From the IMG/VR virus record IMGVR_UViG_3300046818_000009, positions 1 to 21,222 of that record: a stretch of DNA of 21,222 nucleotides; one strand, 5' to 3'. The notes beneath the pieces were generated by a model. The model made no database searches. It had not been told where the DNA came from and saw nothing but the letters and a program-made list of their open reading frames with translations. Position 1 is the stretch's first letter. Each line of letters begins with the position of its first letter. The translations under genes and the position numbers were made by a program. This DNA is from a virus. Below are positions 13,100 to 19,208 of this stretch, in pieces.

Positions 13100-13251
13100 G
13101 ATTTCCAGTCGTCCAACGGCACTCGCCCTTCGACCTCGCCGAACCGTTCGGCCTCGCGGATAGCGTCCTCGCTCGGGATCACACGTTCGGGAGGGCACCA
13201 CTCGCCGGGTTCCCAGGGGTGGGCGGGTTTGTTGCCGCACCCGCACAACAT
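13096..13251 (-). CDS. 51-residue Cys-containing protein
   Basis: The start is ATG 13251 (AGG lies 5-8 bases upstream) and the stop is TGA 13098-13096, in a GTGA junction with the next gene. It begins MLCGCGNKPAHPWEPGEWCP, placing Cys at 3, 5 and 19, which could bind zinc, followed by an acidic helix (IPSEDAIREAERFGEVEG) and a short tail (PLDDWKS). Two facts support it: the junction and the good amino-acid composition. No family is recognised. It fills the gap between the 145-residue gene and the winged-helix-like gene. Confidence 0.5.
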   Translation of the reverse strand: MLCGCGNKPAHPWEPGEWCPPERVIPSEDAIREAERFGEVEGRVPLDDWKS

Positions 13252-13267
13252 GCCTACCTGGTCAACG

Positions 13268-13705
13268 CTAGGCATCTACGCCCCCCCCCTCGGATTTGTC
13301 GGCCTTCGAGATCAGCCCGGCGACCGCGAGCTGGTCGCGGACGTCGCGGACGAACTCTGCGGTCGCGATCATCGCGTCGGCGTCGAAGGACCGGGCTAGT
13401 CGGTTCGCCTCGTTCTGGATCGCGATCACCGCCGAATTCCACAGAACCCACGGCGTTCGCTTGCAGTGGACGGCGGCCTCGATCGCTTCCTCGGCGGTGA
13501 TCGGCACGGCGCCGTTTTCCTCGGGGTCGGAGCCGTGCATGTAGGCGACGGTGATCTGCGCCTCTGACGTCACCGGCTCGGCTTTCGGGTGGATAACAAA
13601 GTGGGCCCCGCCGAAGAAGGAGATCGCGACGATCCCGTTAGGCGAGTCGCCGACGCTGCGAATGACGCCGCTCTTCGCGTAGTGCTTGATCTTGAGTCCT
13701 GCCAT
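13268..13705 (-). CDS. Hypothetical phage protein ending in a 9-G tract
   Basis: This 145-residue protein starts at ATG 13705, preceded by a strong AGGAGG and the shared leader element. No family is recognised. The N-terminal half looks like a beta-sheet (GLKIKHYAKSGVIRSV, ISFFGGAHFVIHP) and the second half is helical (AEEAIEAAVHCKRTPWVLWN, ANRLARSFDADAM, VRDVRDQLAVAGLI). Near the C-terminus a run of nine G bases (13281-13289 on the plus strand as C) encodes the EGGG before VDA and the stop. Slippage there would change only the last residues. It heads the unit that continues to the methyltransferase. Confidence 0.65.
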   Translation of the reverse strand: MAGLKIKHYAKSGVIRSVGDSPNGIVAISFFGGAHFVIHPKAEPVTSEAQITVAYMHGSDPEENGAVPITAEEAIEAAVHCKRTPWVLWNSAVIAIQNEANRLARSFDADAMIATAEFVRDVRDQLAVAGLISKADKSEGGGVDA

Positions 13706-13739
13706 CGGTCCTCCTGTGTTCTCGGTTGGGGCGACTCTA
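13706..13739 (-). promoter_or_regulatory. Leader/promoter candidate of the methyltransferase operon (shared leader family)
   Basis: On the minus strand TAGAGT (13739-13734) is followed after 7 bases by ACCGAGAACAC, the element shared with 9304-9313 and 16115-16124, then AGGAGG five bases before ATG 13705. A short 5-bp hairpin (13749-13762) sits upstream, at the stop of the preceding gene. No -35 matches well. Element sharing is seen; a promoter is inferred. Confidence 0.42.
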
Positions 13740-13754
13740 CGGCGTCCTGCGGCG

Positions 13755-13964
13755 TCAGCCGCCGGGGAGGCCGGGCCCGGGCGGGCAGCCGTGCTTTCGC
13801 CAGGCCTTCATGTGGGCCCGGTACTCGGGCCGGTCCTCCAGCGGCGCCGGGTCCTTCATGGGGAAGGGATCGGACGGCGGCGGCGCGTTCGGTTCGCCGC
13901 CGCCCTCGATCAGCCGAAGACGACGGCGCTCCGCTCGCGCCCGCGTTCGCTTCCCCTTAGACAA
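13755..13964 (-). CDS. Small basic phage protein
   Basis: This 69-residue protein starts at TTG 13964, with GCAGG one base away and a partial overlap (8 bp) with the end of the secreted-protein gene. The N-terminal third is strongly basic (MSKGKRTRARAERRRLRL). Then come a Pro-rich linker (PNAPPPSDPFPM) and the ending RPEYRAHMKAWRKHGCPPG. It may bind nucleic acid or a virion part. No family is recognised. It follows the secreted decapeptide-repeat gene, so it may be expressed with it. The TTG start and short size keep confidence moderate. Confidence 0.5.
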   Translation of the reverse strand: MSKGKRTRARAERRRLRLIEGGGEPNAPPPSDPFPMKDPAPLEDRPEYRAHMKAWRKHGCPPGPGLPGG

Positions 13965-14625
13965 CCTGCTCGGCGGTAATGAACGTCTGCGTGATCTGGG
14001 CCGATTCGGGACCGACCGTGCAGGTCGAACCTGCGCCGCCGACCGACCGGGCGTAGATCGCGATTTCGTGAGGCCCGACCGCCAGGCCGAAGAAGTCGAC
14101 GACGACCATGACGTTGCCGTTGACGGAACCGTTGCCGACGTAGATCACACCGGCTCCGGGTGCCGCGGCCTGGCCGTCGACGCGGAGCTGGAACTGGCAC
14201 GGCAGGAAGCCGGCGGACGCCGAGCCGGTCCAGGAGACCTCCAGGATCGACGTCGGGTCTTCCTTGACGTAGGTTTCGATCGGATCGAGCGGGACGAATT
14301 CGTCGCTGACTTCGGCGCTCGCGGCGCCTGCCTCGAGGCCGAGCTGCGGGTCCGGCGCTTCGACGTCGGATGGCTGAACCTGATTGGTCCCTATGTCCTG
14401 CGACTGGACGCCTTCGGTTGCGAGGTCGGCGCTGGCGACGGTGCCGTTCTGGACGTCGCTCGTCCGAACCGACCCCTTCCGGTAGTCCTGTGTCGTCAGG
14501 CTGCCGTTGCGGATCTGCTTCCCGGTGATGAGCACCTGGCCGGCGACCGCGCCGGCGATGCCGCTCACGGCGGCTACGAGGGCAAGCGTGGCGATCGCCA
14601 GCGCGGCCCGGATCTGGAGCTTCAT
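13957..14625 (-). CDS. Secreted protein with ten-residue NGT/NGS repeats (actinobacterial-type)
   Basis: This 222-residue protein starts at ATG 14625, with GAGGAGG five bases upstream. Residues 1-29 are a Sec-type signal peptide (MKLQIRAALAIATLALVAAV, then SGIAGAVAG), with no lipobox. Residues 38-88 hold five tandem units of ten residues, for example KGSVRTSDV and NGTVASADL, with Asp then a hydrophobic residue at each repeat end. Such repeats are very common in secreted proteins of Solirubrobacterales-type actinobacteria, where a beta-helix is likely. The rest is beta-rich, with a probable disulfide pair (LPCQFQLRV, GSTCTVG). It has its own palindromic promoter region upstream. It may have come from the host. 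The role (surface modification, exclusion or adhesion) is inferred. Confidence 0.72.
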   Translation of the reverse strand: MKLQIRAALAIATLALVAAVSGIAGAVAGQVLITGKQIRNGSLTTQDYRKGSVRTSDVQNGTVASADLATEGVQSQDIGTNQVQPSDVEAPDPQLGLEAGAASAEVSDEFVPLDPIETYVKEDPTSILEVSWTGSASAGFLPCQFQLRVDGQAAAPGAGVIYVGNGSVNGNVMVVVDFFGLAVGPHEIAIYARSVGGAGSTCTVGPESAQITQTFITAEQVV

Positions 14626-14674
14626 GGATTCCTCCTCGGGGTTGGACTGTCTATATTGTAGACAGTCATGTCAA
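14626..14674 (-). promoter_or_regulatory. Promoter/operator region with 23-bp inverted repeat
   Basis: GACTGTCTA (14645-14653) and TAGACAGTC (14659-14667) form a perfect 9-bp inverted repeat with a 5-base spacer. On the minus strand it overlaps TATAGA (14655-14650), 7 bases before the ACC start of the leader, and lies beside TTGACA (14674-14669), though the spacing of 13 is short for a standard sigma70 promoter. A regulator binding here would block transcription of the secreted-protein gene. Confidence 0.5.
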
Positions 14675-14676
14675 GT

Positions 14677-14913
14677 CTACGATCTGCGGGCCTCGATCGC
14701 CTTGTAGAGCCGGGCATTGTGTGGACTGACTGTCTCCCCGCTGACCTTGCTGCGACACGGCTCACGCCGGCCCGCCCCGCAGTAGGGACAGGGGACGTCC
14801 TTCCCCCAGTCGCCGCGATACTCGAAGCTAGCCGAGGTCCCATCCTCGCCAACCGGGGCCCGGGGATCGCGATGCATCTTCGACAGCCTCACGACTCGAC
14901 CGATCGTAGCCAT
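14677..14913 (-). CDS. Phage zinc-finger domain protein
   Basis: This 78-residue protein starts at ATG 14913. Residues 42-66 carry CPYCG, then PC, then Ser/Thr and PHNARL: the C-x2-C...C...H pattern of the small phage zinc-finger domain seen in many actinophages (CP-CGA, GEPCR, HAAR wording). It probably binds DNA or protein through zinc. The N-terminal half has RVVRLSKMHRDPRAPVGED. It overlaps the end of the DUF6166 gene by 25 bp. It is upstream of the secreted-protein promoter, so it could be a regulator, but nothing in the sequence links them. Confidence 0.7.
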   Translation of the reverse strand: MATIGRVVRLSKMHRDPRAPVGEDGTSASFEYRGDWGKDVPCPYCGAGRREPCRSKVSGETVSPHNARLYKAIEARRS

Positions 14914-15251
14914 GCCGCGATCTGGTCGCCGGTAATTTGCCAGGATTTCTCACGGCTCAGCCCGGCGATCACGTCGTCCCTAAACACCTGGTAGCGCCGA
15001 GACACGGCCACCAGGCGATCGGCTTCATCCTCGCCGCCGGCGGCCTCTCCGCCGAAGTAGTCGATCAGGATGCAGCGGGCCAGGTCGGACGGGCCCGATC
15101 CGCTATATCCGACCTCGAAGCCGTCCGGCGAATGCAGGACGTAGTGTTTCAGCGCCTCCTCGGTCTCGCCGGTGCGGACGGTAACCGCCAGGCCGCCACC
15201 GGCAGCAGCGGCGAGACGCTCGCCGATATAGAGCTTTCGCCGGCCGCTCAC
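14889..15251 (-). CDS. DUF6166-like phage protein
   Basis: This 120-residue protein starts at GTG 15251 (GTGA overlap). Residues 40-70 read YVLHSPDGFEVGYSGSGPSD, then LARCILIDYFG, the typical DUF6166 pattern (Y-HSP-GFEWGY-GSGPADLA--IL-DY). The function is not known. The C-terminus (REKSWQITGDQIAAWLRSVE) matches the ending often found in that family, with the W and I spacing. The N-terminus (MSGRRKLYIGERLAAAAGG) is basic. It sits between a coiled-coil protein and a zinc-finger gene in an accessory block. Confidence 0.75.
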   Translation of the reverse strand: MSGRRKLYIGERLAAAAGGGLAVTVRTGETEEALKHYVLHSPDGFEVGYSGSGPSDLARCILIDYFGGEAAGGEDEADRLVAVSRRYQVFRDDVIAGLSREKSWQITGDQIAAWLRSVES

Positions 15252-16096
15252 CGCTCGCCCTCTTCCTCGGCCCGCGGCTGGACCAGCGGCGACGTCGACC
15301 AGCGCTCCAGTTCGCCGAGGGCCCGGGCCGCTCGGACCCACCAGGCCGGTGTATCGCCGGCGAGAAGCTCGACGAGCGTCTGGACGTTGGGGACCAGCTC
15401 GTCGCGGACCAGGGCTTCGAGTTCGTCGCGACGCTCCTCAGCGGCGGCGAGCGCATCGCGGAGCTTCTGGACCTCGATCGACTCCGGCTGTAGCGCTTCC
15501 TCGGCGGCCTCGGCGAGTGGCCGGGCCTCGTCGGCTATGCCGTTGTGCGGAACCCTAACGACCATCATCTGCCCGCCAGCGTCGCAGAAGATCACCGGGA
15601 GCGGATCCGGGATCTCCCTTGGAAGGCGCCGGGCAACGGCGAGCCATGTTCGGCCGAACTGGATCGCCGCAGTCCGCGTCATGTAGCCGGTCGGGCGGAG
15701 GTCCAACGCCTCCCCCCTGAAGGAACCGACCGCCAGCTCCTCCACCTTCGGGACTCTGCCGACCTCGATCACCCCGTCCTCTCCACCGGGCGGCGCCGGC
15801 GGGACCGCGATCTTCGACGCTCGGCGGAGCGTCTTCTCGATCTCGTCCTGAGCTTGCCCACTCCAGCCCGGAACGCCGCCGGCGATGATCTCCGAGACGC
15901 GGCGCAACGTCTCCTCGGCCCGGTCGCATCGGCGGGTGATCGTCTCGACCTGGCCCTCAGCGAATTCAGCGCCGATCTTGGCGCGCTGCCGCTCGACCTC
16001 CAGGGCCTCCTCGGCTTTGTCGGCGCGGGCGGCCTCCGTGTCGGCGCGCTGCTGCGCCTTATTGCGTTCGTCGATGAGCTTGTCTGCTCCTGCCAT
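15248..16096 (-). CDS. Coiled-coil phage protein, 282 residues
   Basis: The start is ATG 16096, with GAGGAGG four bases upstream in the shared leader; a longer frame upstream to 16345 lies mostly inside the TerS gene. An N-terminal coiled coil spans about residues 5-70 (KLIDERNKAQQRADTEAARA, ADKAEEALEVERQRA). A globular middle (RTWLAVARRLPREIPDPLPV, FCDAGGQMMVVRVP) follows, then a second helical part (SIEVQKLRDALAAAEERRDE) and an acidic tail. It resembles generic phage structural or accessory proteins; no named family is recognised. It comes directly after the putative small terminase. A structural or packaging-associated role is only a guess. Confidence 0.65.
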   Translation of the reverse strand: MAGADKLIDERNKAQQRADTEAARADKAEEALEVERQRAKIGAEFAEGQVETITRRCDRAEETLRRVSEIIAGGVPGWSGQAQDEIEKTLRRASKIAVPPAPPGGEDGVIEVGRVPKVEELAVGSFRGEALDLRPTGYMTRTAAIQFGRTWLAVARRLPREIPDPLPVIFCDAGGQMMVVRVPHNGIADEARPLAEAAEEALQPESIEVQKLRDALAAAEERRDELEALVRDELVPNVQTLVELLAGDTPAWWVRAARALGELERWSTSPLVQPRAEEEGER

Positions 16097-16143
16097 CGTG
16101 CCTCCTCGGTGATCGTGTTCTCGGTGTCCACAGTATAGACACC
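16097..16143 (-). promoter_or_regulatory. Leader/promoter candidate with TAGAC palindrome (shared leader family)
   Basis: The minus strand carries TATACT (16137-16132), then six bases, then ACCGAGAACAC and GAGGAGG before ATG 16096. Plus-strand 16101-16124 is almost identical to 9291-9313. GGTGTC (16123-16128) and GACACC (16138-16143) form an inverted repeat around the -10; the TGTC...TAGACA core agrees with 14645-14667. This supports a regulated promoter. Confidence 0.45.
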
Positions 16144-16157
16144 TTGCGGATGGCGGT

Positions 16158-16874
16158 CTACTTCGCCGGCGCCTTCGCCTGCTTCTCGCGGCGCTTCGCC
16201 TTGGCGGCGTCGACGCGCCGCGCCGTGTCGGCCCCGAGGAGGAAGGAGTCGAGGGCATCCGTGGGCATCGCCGCGGCACGCTCCTCTGCGGCCGCGCGTT
16301 CGGCTGCGGTGCGGCTGGAGTCATTCGCCTCGATCGGCCCGCCACGGTGGCCGCCGACGTTGGTCGTCGACTGACCCCTGGCGAGGCGCTCCGTCTGCAC
16401 GACTCGGGGGATCGCCCTGGCCGTGGTCGCCGCCAGCGGGACCAGTTGGTCCATAGGCAGCTTTTCGAGTTCTTCCCGCCCCGTCTTCTGGCCGAGCCGG
16501 CGCATCAGCTCCAGGCTCGGCGCCGCCATCGCCTCGAGCGCGGAGACGGTGAGCTCAGCTTGCCGTCTCGCCCGTTCGGCCAGCTCGTCCAGCGTGGACT
16601 CGTCGACGCGCTTGGCCGCCTCGGCGTCGAAGGCCTGCGCCCTGGCGACCCAGCGATGTTTGCTTGACCACCGATCCATGAGCGTCTTCGACTTGCCCAA
16701 CTCCCGCGCCACCCTGGCCGTACTGCGCTCGCCACCCAGGAGGAGGTAGCAACGGAAGGCGCGGAAGGCGGGATCGGTCTCCTCCGGCAGTCGATCCCAT
16801 GCGTTCTCGGGGGCAGCTTCGCGGGCGGGGCGCTTGCCTTTGCCTGTGGCTTTGGAGGTCTTCCGTTTCGCCAT
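16158..16874 (-). CDS. Small terminase subunit-like protein (DNA-binding, packaging)
   Basis: This is a 238-residue protein. After a basic N-terminus (MAKRKTSKATGKGKRP) there is a helix-turn-helix at about 36-75: AFRAFRCYLLLGGERSTARV and ARELGKSKTLMDRWSSKHRW, ending W-RAQAFDAE. This sequence pattern (RW, then ARA-AFD) is characteristic of a small-terminase group. The central helices (ELTVSALEAMAAPSLELMRR, then LGQKTGREELEKL) would form the oligomer ring. The C-terminus is charged. It would recognise the packaging site and load the large terminase, which lies about 8 kb away in the same direction. The start ATG 16874 has no clear ribosome site. The gap to the next gene upstream (16875-16955) holds no other gene that I can see. 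Confidence 0.65.
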   Translation of the reverse strand: MAKRKTSKATGKGKRPAREAAPENAWDRLPEETDPAFRAFRCYLLLGGERSTARVARELGKSKTLMDRWSSKHRWVARAQAFDAEAAKRVDESTLDELAERARRQAELTVSALEAMAAPSLELMRRLGQKTGREELEKLPMDQLVPLAATTARAIPRVVQTERLARGQSTTNVGGHRGGPIEANDSSRTAAERAAAEERAAAMPTDALDSFLLGADTARRVDAAKAKRREKQAKAPAK

Positions 16875-16955
16875 CGGATCGAGGGTACGGGCCTAGTCGG
16901 AGAGGCCGGGCATCCGGCGGACTGAGCGACCGCGGGGGAGCTGGAGATCCATAGA

Positions 16956-17411
16956 TCAGGATCCAGGGGGAAGGAGGGCGAGACCCGAGCCGGTGAGCTG
17001 CTCGAGGTCGCCGGCGAGGCGCTGGCCGACCGTCTGCCCGTCCGGGAGCATGAAGTGGGCGAGAAACTCGTCCTCGAAGCTGACGATCCCCGACTCCACG
17101 ACCTCGAGCTTGGCCTTGATCGCGAGGGCGAGCGCGCGCCAGCGCTGGCGGATCGCCTGGTCGTAGGCCTGCTCGATCGAGCCCGGACTACGGGCCTGGC
17201 CGGTCGGCGTGTAGGCGATCTCGTCGGCCTGGCGGTCGGGCATCGGCAGGAGGAAGCGGACGGTCTTCCCGTGGGCGCGGAAGGCGACGACGGCGGTCTC
17301 GCCCTCCCAGCCGTACATGAAGCCATCGCAGCCGTAGCGCGCGAGCGTCTTCTCGATCTCGGCCCTCGAGCGCTCGGCCGGGACCTTCGTTTCTGCGGCA
17401 TAGCGGCTCAT
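16956..17411 (-). CDS. Conserved phage protein of unknown function
   Basis: This 151-residue protein starts at ATG 17411, with GGAGG eight bases upstream. It begins MSRYAAETKVPAERSRAEIE, then KTLARYGCDGFMYGWEG, and contains RFLLPMPDR, then RRWRALALAIKAKLEVVESG and FEDEFLAHFMLPDGQTVGQ. I recognise this as a widespread phage hypothetical protein of about 150 residues, with no agreed activity. An in-frame ATG at 17540 makes an ATGA overlap with the upstream stop and would add 43 basic residues, so the longer form is possible. The strong ribosome site and the family's usual N-terminus favour 17411; the 125 bp between holds nothing else that I can see. Confidence 0.7.
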   Translation of the reverse strand: MSRYAAETKVPAERSRAEIEKTLARYGCDGFMYGWEGETAVVAFRAHGKTVRFLLPMPDRQADEIAYTPTGQARSPGSIEQAYDQAIRQRWRALALAIKAKLEVVESGIVSFEDEFLAHFMLPDGQTVGQRLAGDLEQLTGSGLALLPPGS

Positions 17412-17536
17412 CGTTTCATCCTCCGATTCCCGCGGACGATCCGCGTCGCTTTCGGTCGGACCCGGTTCAGGTTCGCGTAGCGCGTCGCGGGCTCGGTCGA
17501 TTCGTGTTCCTGCTCGGTCCGTCCTGCGCCGGCCTT

Positions 17537-17935
17537 TCATGGGTCGAGCTTCTCTTCGATGGCCTGCGCTACCTCCTCGACGAAGTTGACCAGGTCTCGG
17601 AGGACGGCGAACTCCTGCGAGGCGAGAAGGACGCCGGAACCATCGCGCATGGCCTGGCAGGCGATCCCGTATAGGTGGCGCAGCTCGTCGTGGCCGGCGC
17701 AGCCCTCGACGACTTCCTCGATCGAGACGGCCGTCGCGGTGGACCCGATCCCCTCCTCCTCCATGCTGACCGGAGTTACGCCGGGCGGTGTCGCGGTCGG
17801 CTCGAAGGCGTAGTCAATCGCGAAGGAGGGTTGGCGGTTGGGGAAGGCGAAGACGACGATCCCCGGTAGCTCGGCCGACGTCGAGCGCAGGCAATGGTCG
17901 GCTTCGTCGTAGCGGATCGTCAGCTCGCGGCTCAT
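17537..17935 (-). CDS. Hypothetical phage protein, 132 residues
   Basis: The start ATG 17935 overlaps the upstream stop at 17932 (ATGA). The N-terminal part is beta-rich (ELTIRYDEADHCLRSTSAEL, GIVVFAFPNRQPSFAIDYAF). The second half is helical and acidic (IEEVVEGCAGHDELRHLYGI, then FAVLRDLVNFVEEVAQAIEE). No family is recognised. The protein is a compact soluble fold by composition. It stands in a run of short coupled genes between the zinc-binding and TerS genes. A longer reading upstream of 17935 is excluded because it would lie entirely inside the 99-residue gene. Confidence 0.6.
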   Translation of the reverse strand: MSRELTIRYDEADHCLRSTSAELPGIVVFAFPNRQPSFAIDYAFEPTATPPGVTPVSMEEEGIGSTATAVSIEEVVEGCAGHDELRHLYGIACQAMRDGSGVLLASQEFAVLRDLVNFVEEVAQAIEEKLDP

Positions 17936-18231
17936 GCCTCTCTCCATTCGCCGGTGCTGGCCAGGGAGACCTCGCAGCCGTCGACGCGCCAGCCGAGCTT
18001 GTCGAACTCTGCGCGGGCCAGCTCGAGCCCGGTCCTGACGAAGGCCAGGTCGTCGGTGGACTCCCAATCGGGCTTCTCGACGTCGACGACCAGGTCGGTC
18101 GCCGCGCCGCCATCCGTGAAGCCCACCTTCGGCCGCTCGACCAGGCGCAGGAGGCCGAGCCGGTGATCGCCGAACGGGAGCTTGTCGCGGACGTCGCCGG
18201 CGATCCGGGCCCGCAGCCTCACCCGCCTCAC
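17932..18231 (-). CDS. Hypothetical phage protein, 99 residues
   Basis: The GTG start at 18231 overlaps the upstream stop (GTGA) and the gene ends in an ATGA junction. The sequence starts with basic residues (MRRVRLRARIAGDVRDKL) and includes VGFTDGGAATDLVVDVEKPD, then FVRTGLELARAEFDKLGWRV. It looks like a small mixed alpha/beta fold. No family is recognised. Its role is unknown; the surrounding genes are similar short coupled phage genes. Confidence 0.6.
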   Translation of the reverse strand: MRRVRLRARIAGDVRDKLPFGDHRLGLLRLVERPKVGFTDGGAATDLVVDVEKPDWESTDDLAFVRTGLELARAEFDKLGWRVDGCEVSLASTGEWREA

Positions 18232-18344
18232 GACACGGCCTCCAGCTTGCCAGGGCAGTCCGCCGCGCAGGCCTGGCCCTTGCCGGCCCCGCAGAAGCGG
18301 CAGGGCGGCGCGCTCGGGTCGATCGCCGCTACTGGCGCGTCCAT
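18228..18344 (-). CDS. 38-residue zinc-ribbon-like mini protein
   Basis: The start is ATG 18344 with AGAGGG about six bases upstream, and the stop is TGA at 18228 in a GTGA overlap with the next gene. The peptide contains CRFCGAGKGQACAADCPG: C-x2-C then C-x3-C, spaced like a short zinc ribbon. It resembles the first part of the phage zinc-finger domain at 14677-14913 but lacks the His motif. The frame upstream of 18344 lies inside the coiled-coil gene, so the short version is preferred. It overlaps that upstream gene by 16 bp. Confidence 0.55.
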   Translation of the reverse strand: MDAPVAAIDPSAPPCRFCGAGKGQACAADCPGKLEAVS

Positions 18345-18799
18345 GCGTCCCTCTCGTCCTCGGGGAGCTCGCCGATCTTCTCGACGAGCCAGTCCCGGAT
18401 GCTCGTCAGCTCCCAAGCGTCGACGTTCTCGGGCGGCGAGACCTCGGGGCGCCGGCGCAGGACCGCCTCGACGGTGAGGAGGGCCTCCTCTCGCGGTAGC
18501 GCCTGGAGCTTTTCCTGCCAGGTCCTCGGCTCTTCGTCGGACTCGGGGTGCCAGAGGAGAGAGAGGATCTCTTCGCGGCGCACCGCGAGCTGCTCGGCCA
18601 TGCGTTCGCATTCGGTGAGCTTGCCCTGGTACTCGGCCTCGGCGTCGGCCTTCTTCTCGCTGGCGGCGAGCTGGACCTGCGTCCCGAGTTTCTGGGCCGT
18701 CTGTCCGAGGCCGGCCATACGACGCTCGATCTCGTTTAGCTCGGTGACGAGCGCCGCGCGCCCCATCGCCTCTTCGATCTGTCCCTTGCTCAGGGTCAC
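18329..18799 (-). CDS. Coiled-coil phage protein, 156 residues
   Basis: GTG 18799 forms a GTGA overlap with the upstream gene, ruling out the longer in-frame reading to 19015. An N-terminal coiled coil covers about residues 5-75: LSKGQIEEAMGRAALVTELN, EIERRMAGLGQTAQKLGTQV, then KKADAEAEYQGKLTECERMA. The C-terminal half has EEALLTVEAVLRRRPEVSPP and AWELTSIRDWLVEKIGELPE. The last block resembles a helical tail in phage regulatory or recombination proteins, but I do not assign a family. Oligomerisation through the coiled coil is likely. Confidence 0.62.
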   Translation of the reverse strand: MTLSKGQIEEAMGRAALVTELNEIERRMAGLGQTAQKLGTQVQLAASEKKADAEAEYQGKLTECERMAEQLAVRREEILSLLWHPESDEEPRTWQEKLQALPREEALLTVEAVLRRRPEVSPPENVDAWELTSIRDWLVEKIGELPEDERDAWTRQ

Positions 18800-18984
18800 T
18801 TTTTGGCTCCTTTCCGCTGCCGTTTCGGTAGCGCGTTCTTGTGGACGATCACATGGAGATCGAGGACGCCGTCTTCGAGGCGCGCCGTGATCCCGCCGCC
18901 GTCCTTCAGCGTGGTCCCCACCTCCTGGCGAAGGAGGGCGTTCGGGTCGATGCCCTGGTCGTTGAGCAACTCGCGCAGCGTCAC
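18796..18984 (-). CDS. Hypothetical phage protein, 62 residues
   Basis: The GTG start at 18984 is set by a GTGA overlap. The N-terminal helix (LRELLNDQGIDPNALLRQEV) resembles a short dimerising or degradation-tag-like helix. A beta-hairpin stretch (GITARLEDGVLDLHVIVHKN) and a basic end (KRQRKGAKK) follow. The Lys/Arg tail could bind nucleic acid. No family is recognised. It is translated between two other short genes in the same unit. Confidence 0.58.
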   Translation of the reverse strand: MTLRELLNDQGIDPNALLRQEVGTTLKDGGGITARLEDGVLDLHVIVHKNALPKRQRKGAKK

Positions 18985-19208
18985 AACTCGGCCTCCATTG
19001 CGTCGGCGCCGTCAAGCATCGCGGCGGCGAGCTGGCGAAGCGCCGCCGGCGTTGGGCTCATGTGCAGCCGGGCGCCGCCGGTGCGAAGGTGGATCGACGT
19101 TTGCGCGGGCAGTTCGTCCGCGGCCGGCTCGAAGGTGACGTCGGCGACGGTGCCGTTCATATCGGCCATGCCGATCGTGCGGGTCCAGGGCTCGGACTCG
19201 GCGCTCAC
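18981..19208 (-). CDS. Hypothetical phage protein, 75 residues
   Basis: GTG 19208 overlaps the upstream stop (GTGA); the longer frame to 19397 lies inside the DnaA-like gene. The sequence starts MSAESEPWTRTIGMADMNGT and includes VADVTFEPAADELPAQTSIH, LRTGGARLHMSPTPAALRQL and AAAMLDGADAMEAEL. The beta-rich first part and a final acidic helix suggest a small soluble fold. No family is recognised. It follows the DnaA-like gene, so a replication accessory role is possible but unsupported. Confidence 0.58.
   Translation of the reverse strand: MSAESEPWTRTIGMADMNGTVADVTFEPAADELPAQTSIHLRTGGARLHMSPTPAALRQLAAAMLDGADAMEAEL

Noticed and set aside
13726-14661. Plus-strand open frame of 311 codons
   Set aside because: Antisense to the secreted repeat protein, which has a signal peptide and repeats; the reverse peptide has none.
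14650-14674. Standard sigma70 promoter TTGACA plus TATAGA
   Set aside because: The spacing is 13 bases instead of about 17, so it is kept only as part of a regulatory region, not as a firm promoter.
16875-16955. 19-codon open frame between TerS and the conserved phage gene
   Set aside because: Too short, without a ribosome site or overlap junction to support it.
16505-17401. Minus-strand frame of 298 codons
   Set aside because: It is a Ser/Arg-rich shadow over the TerS-like and conserved phage genes.
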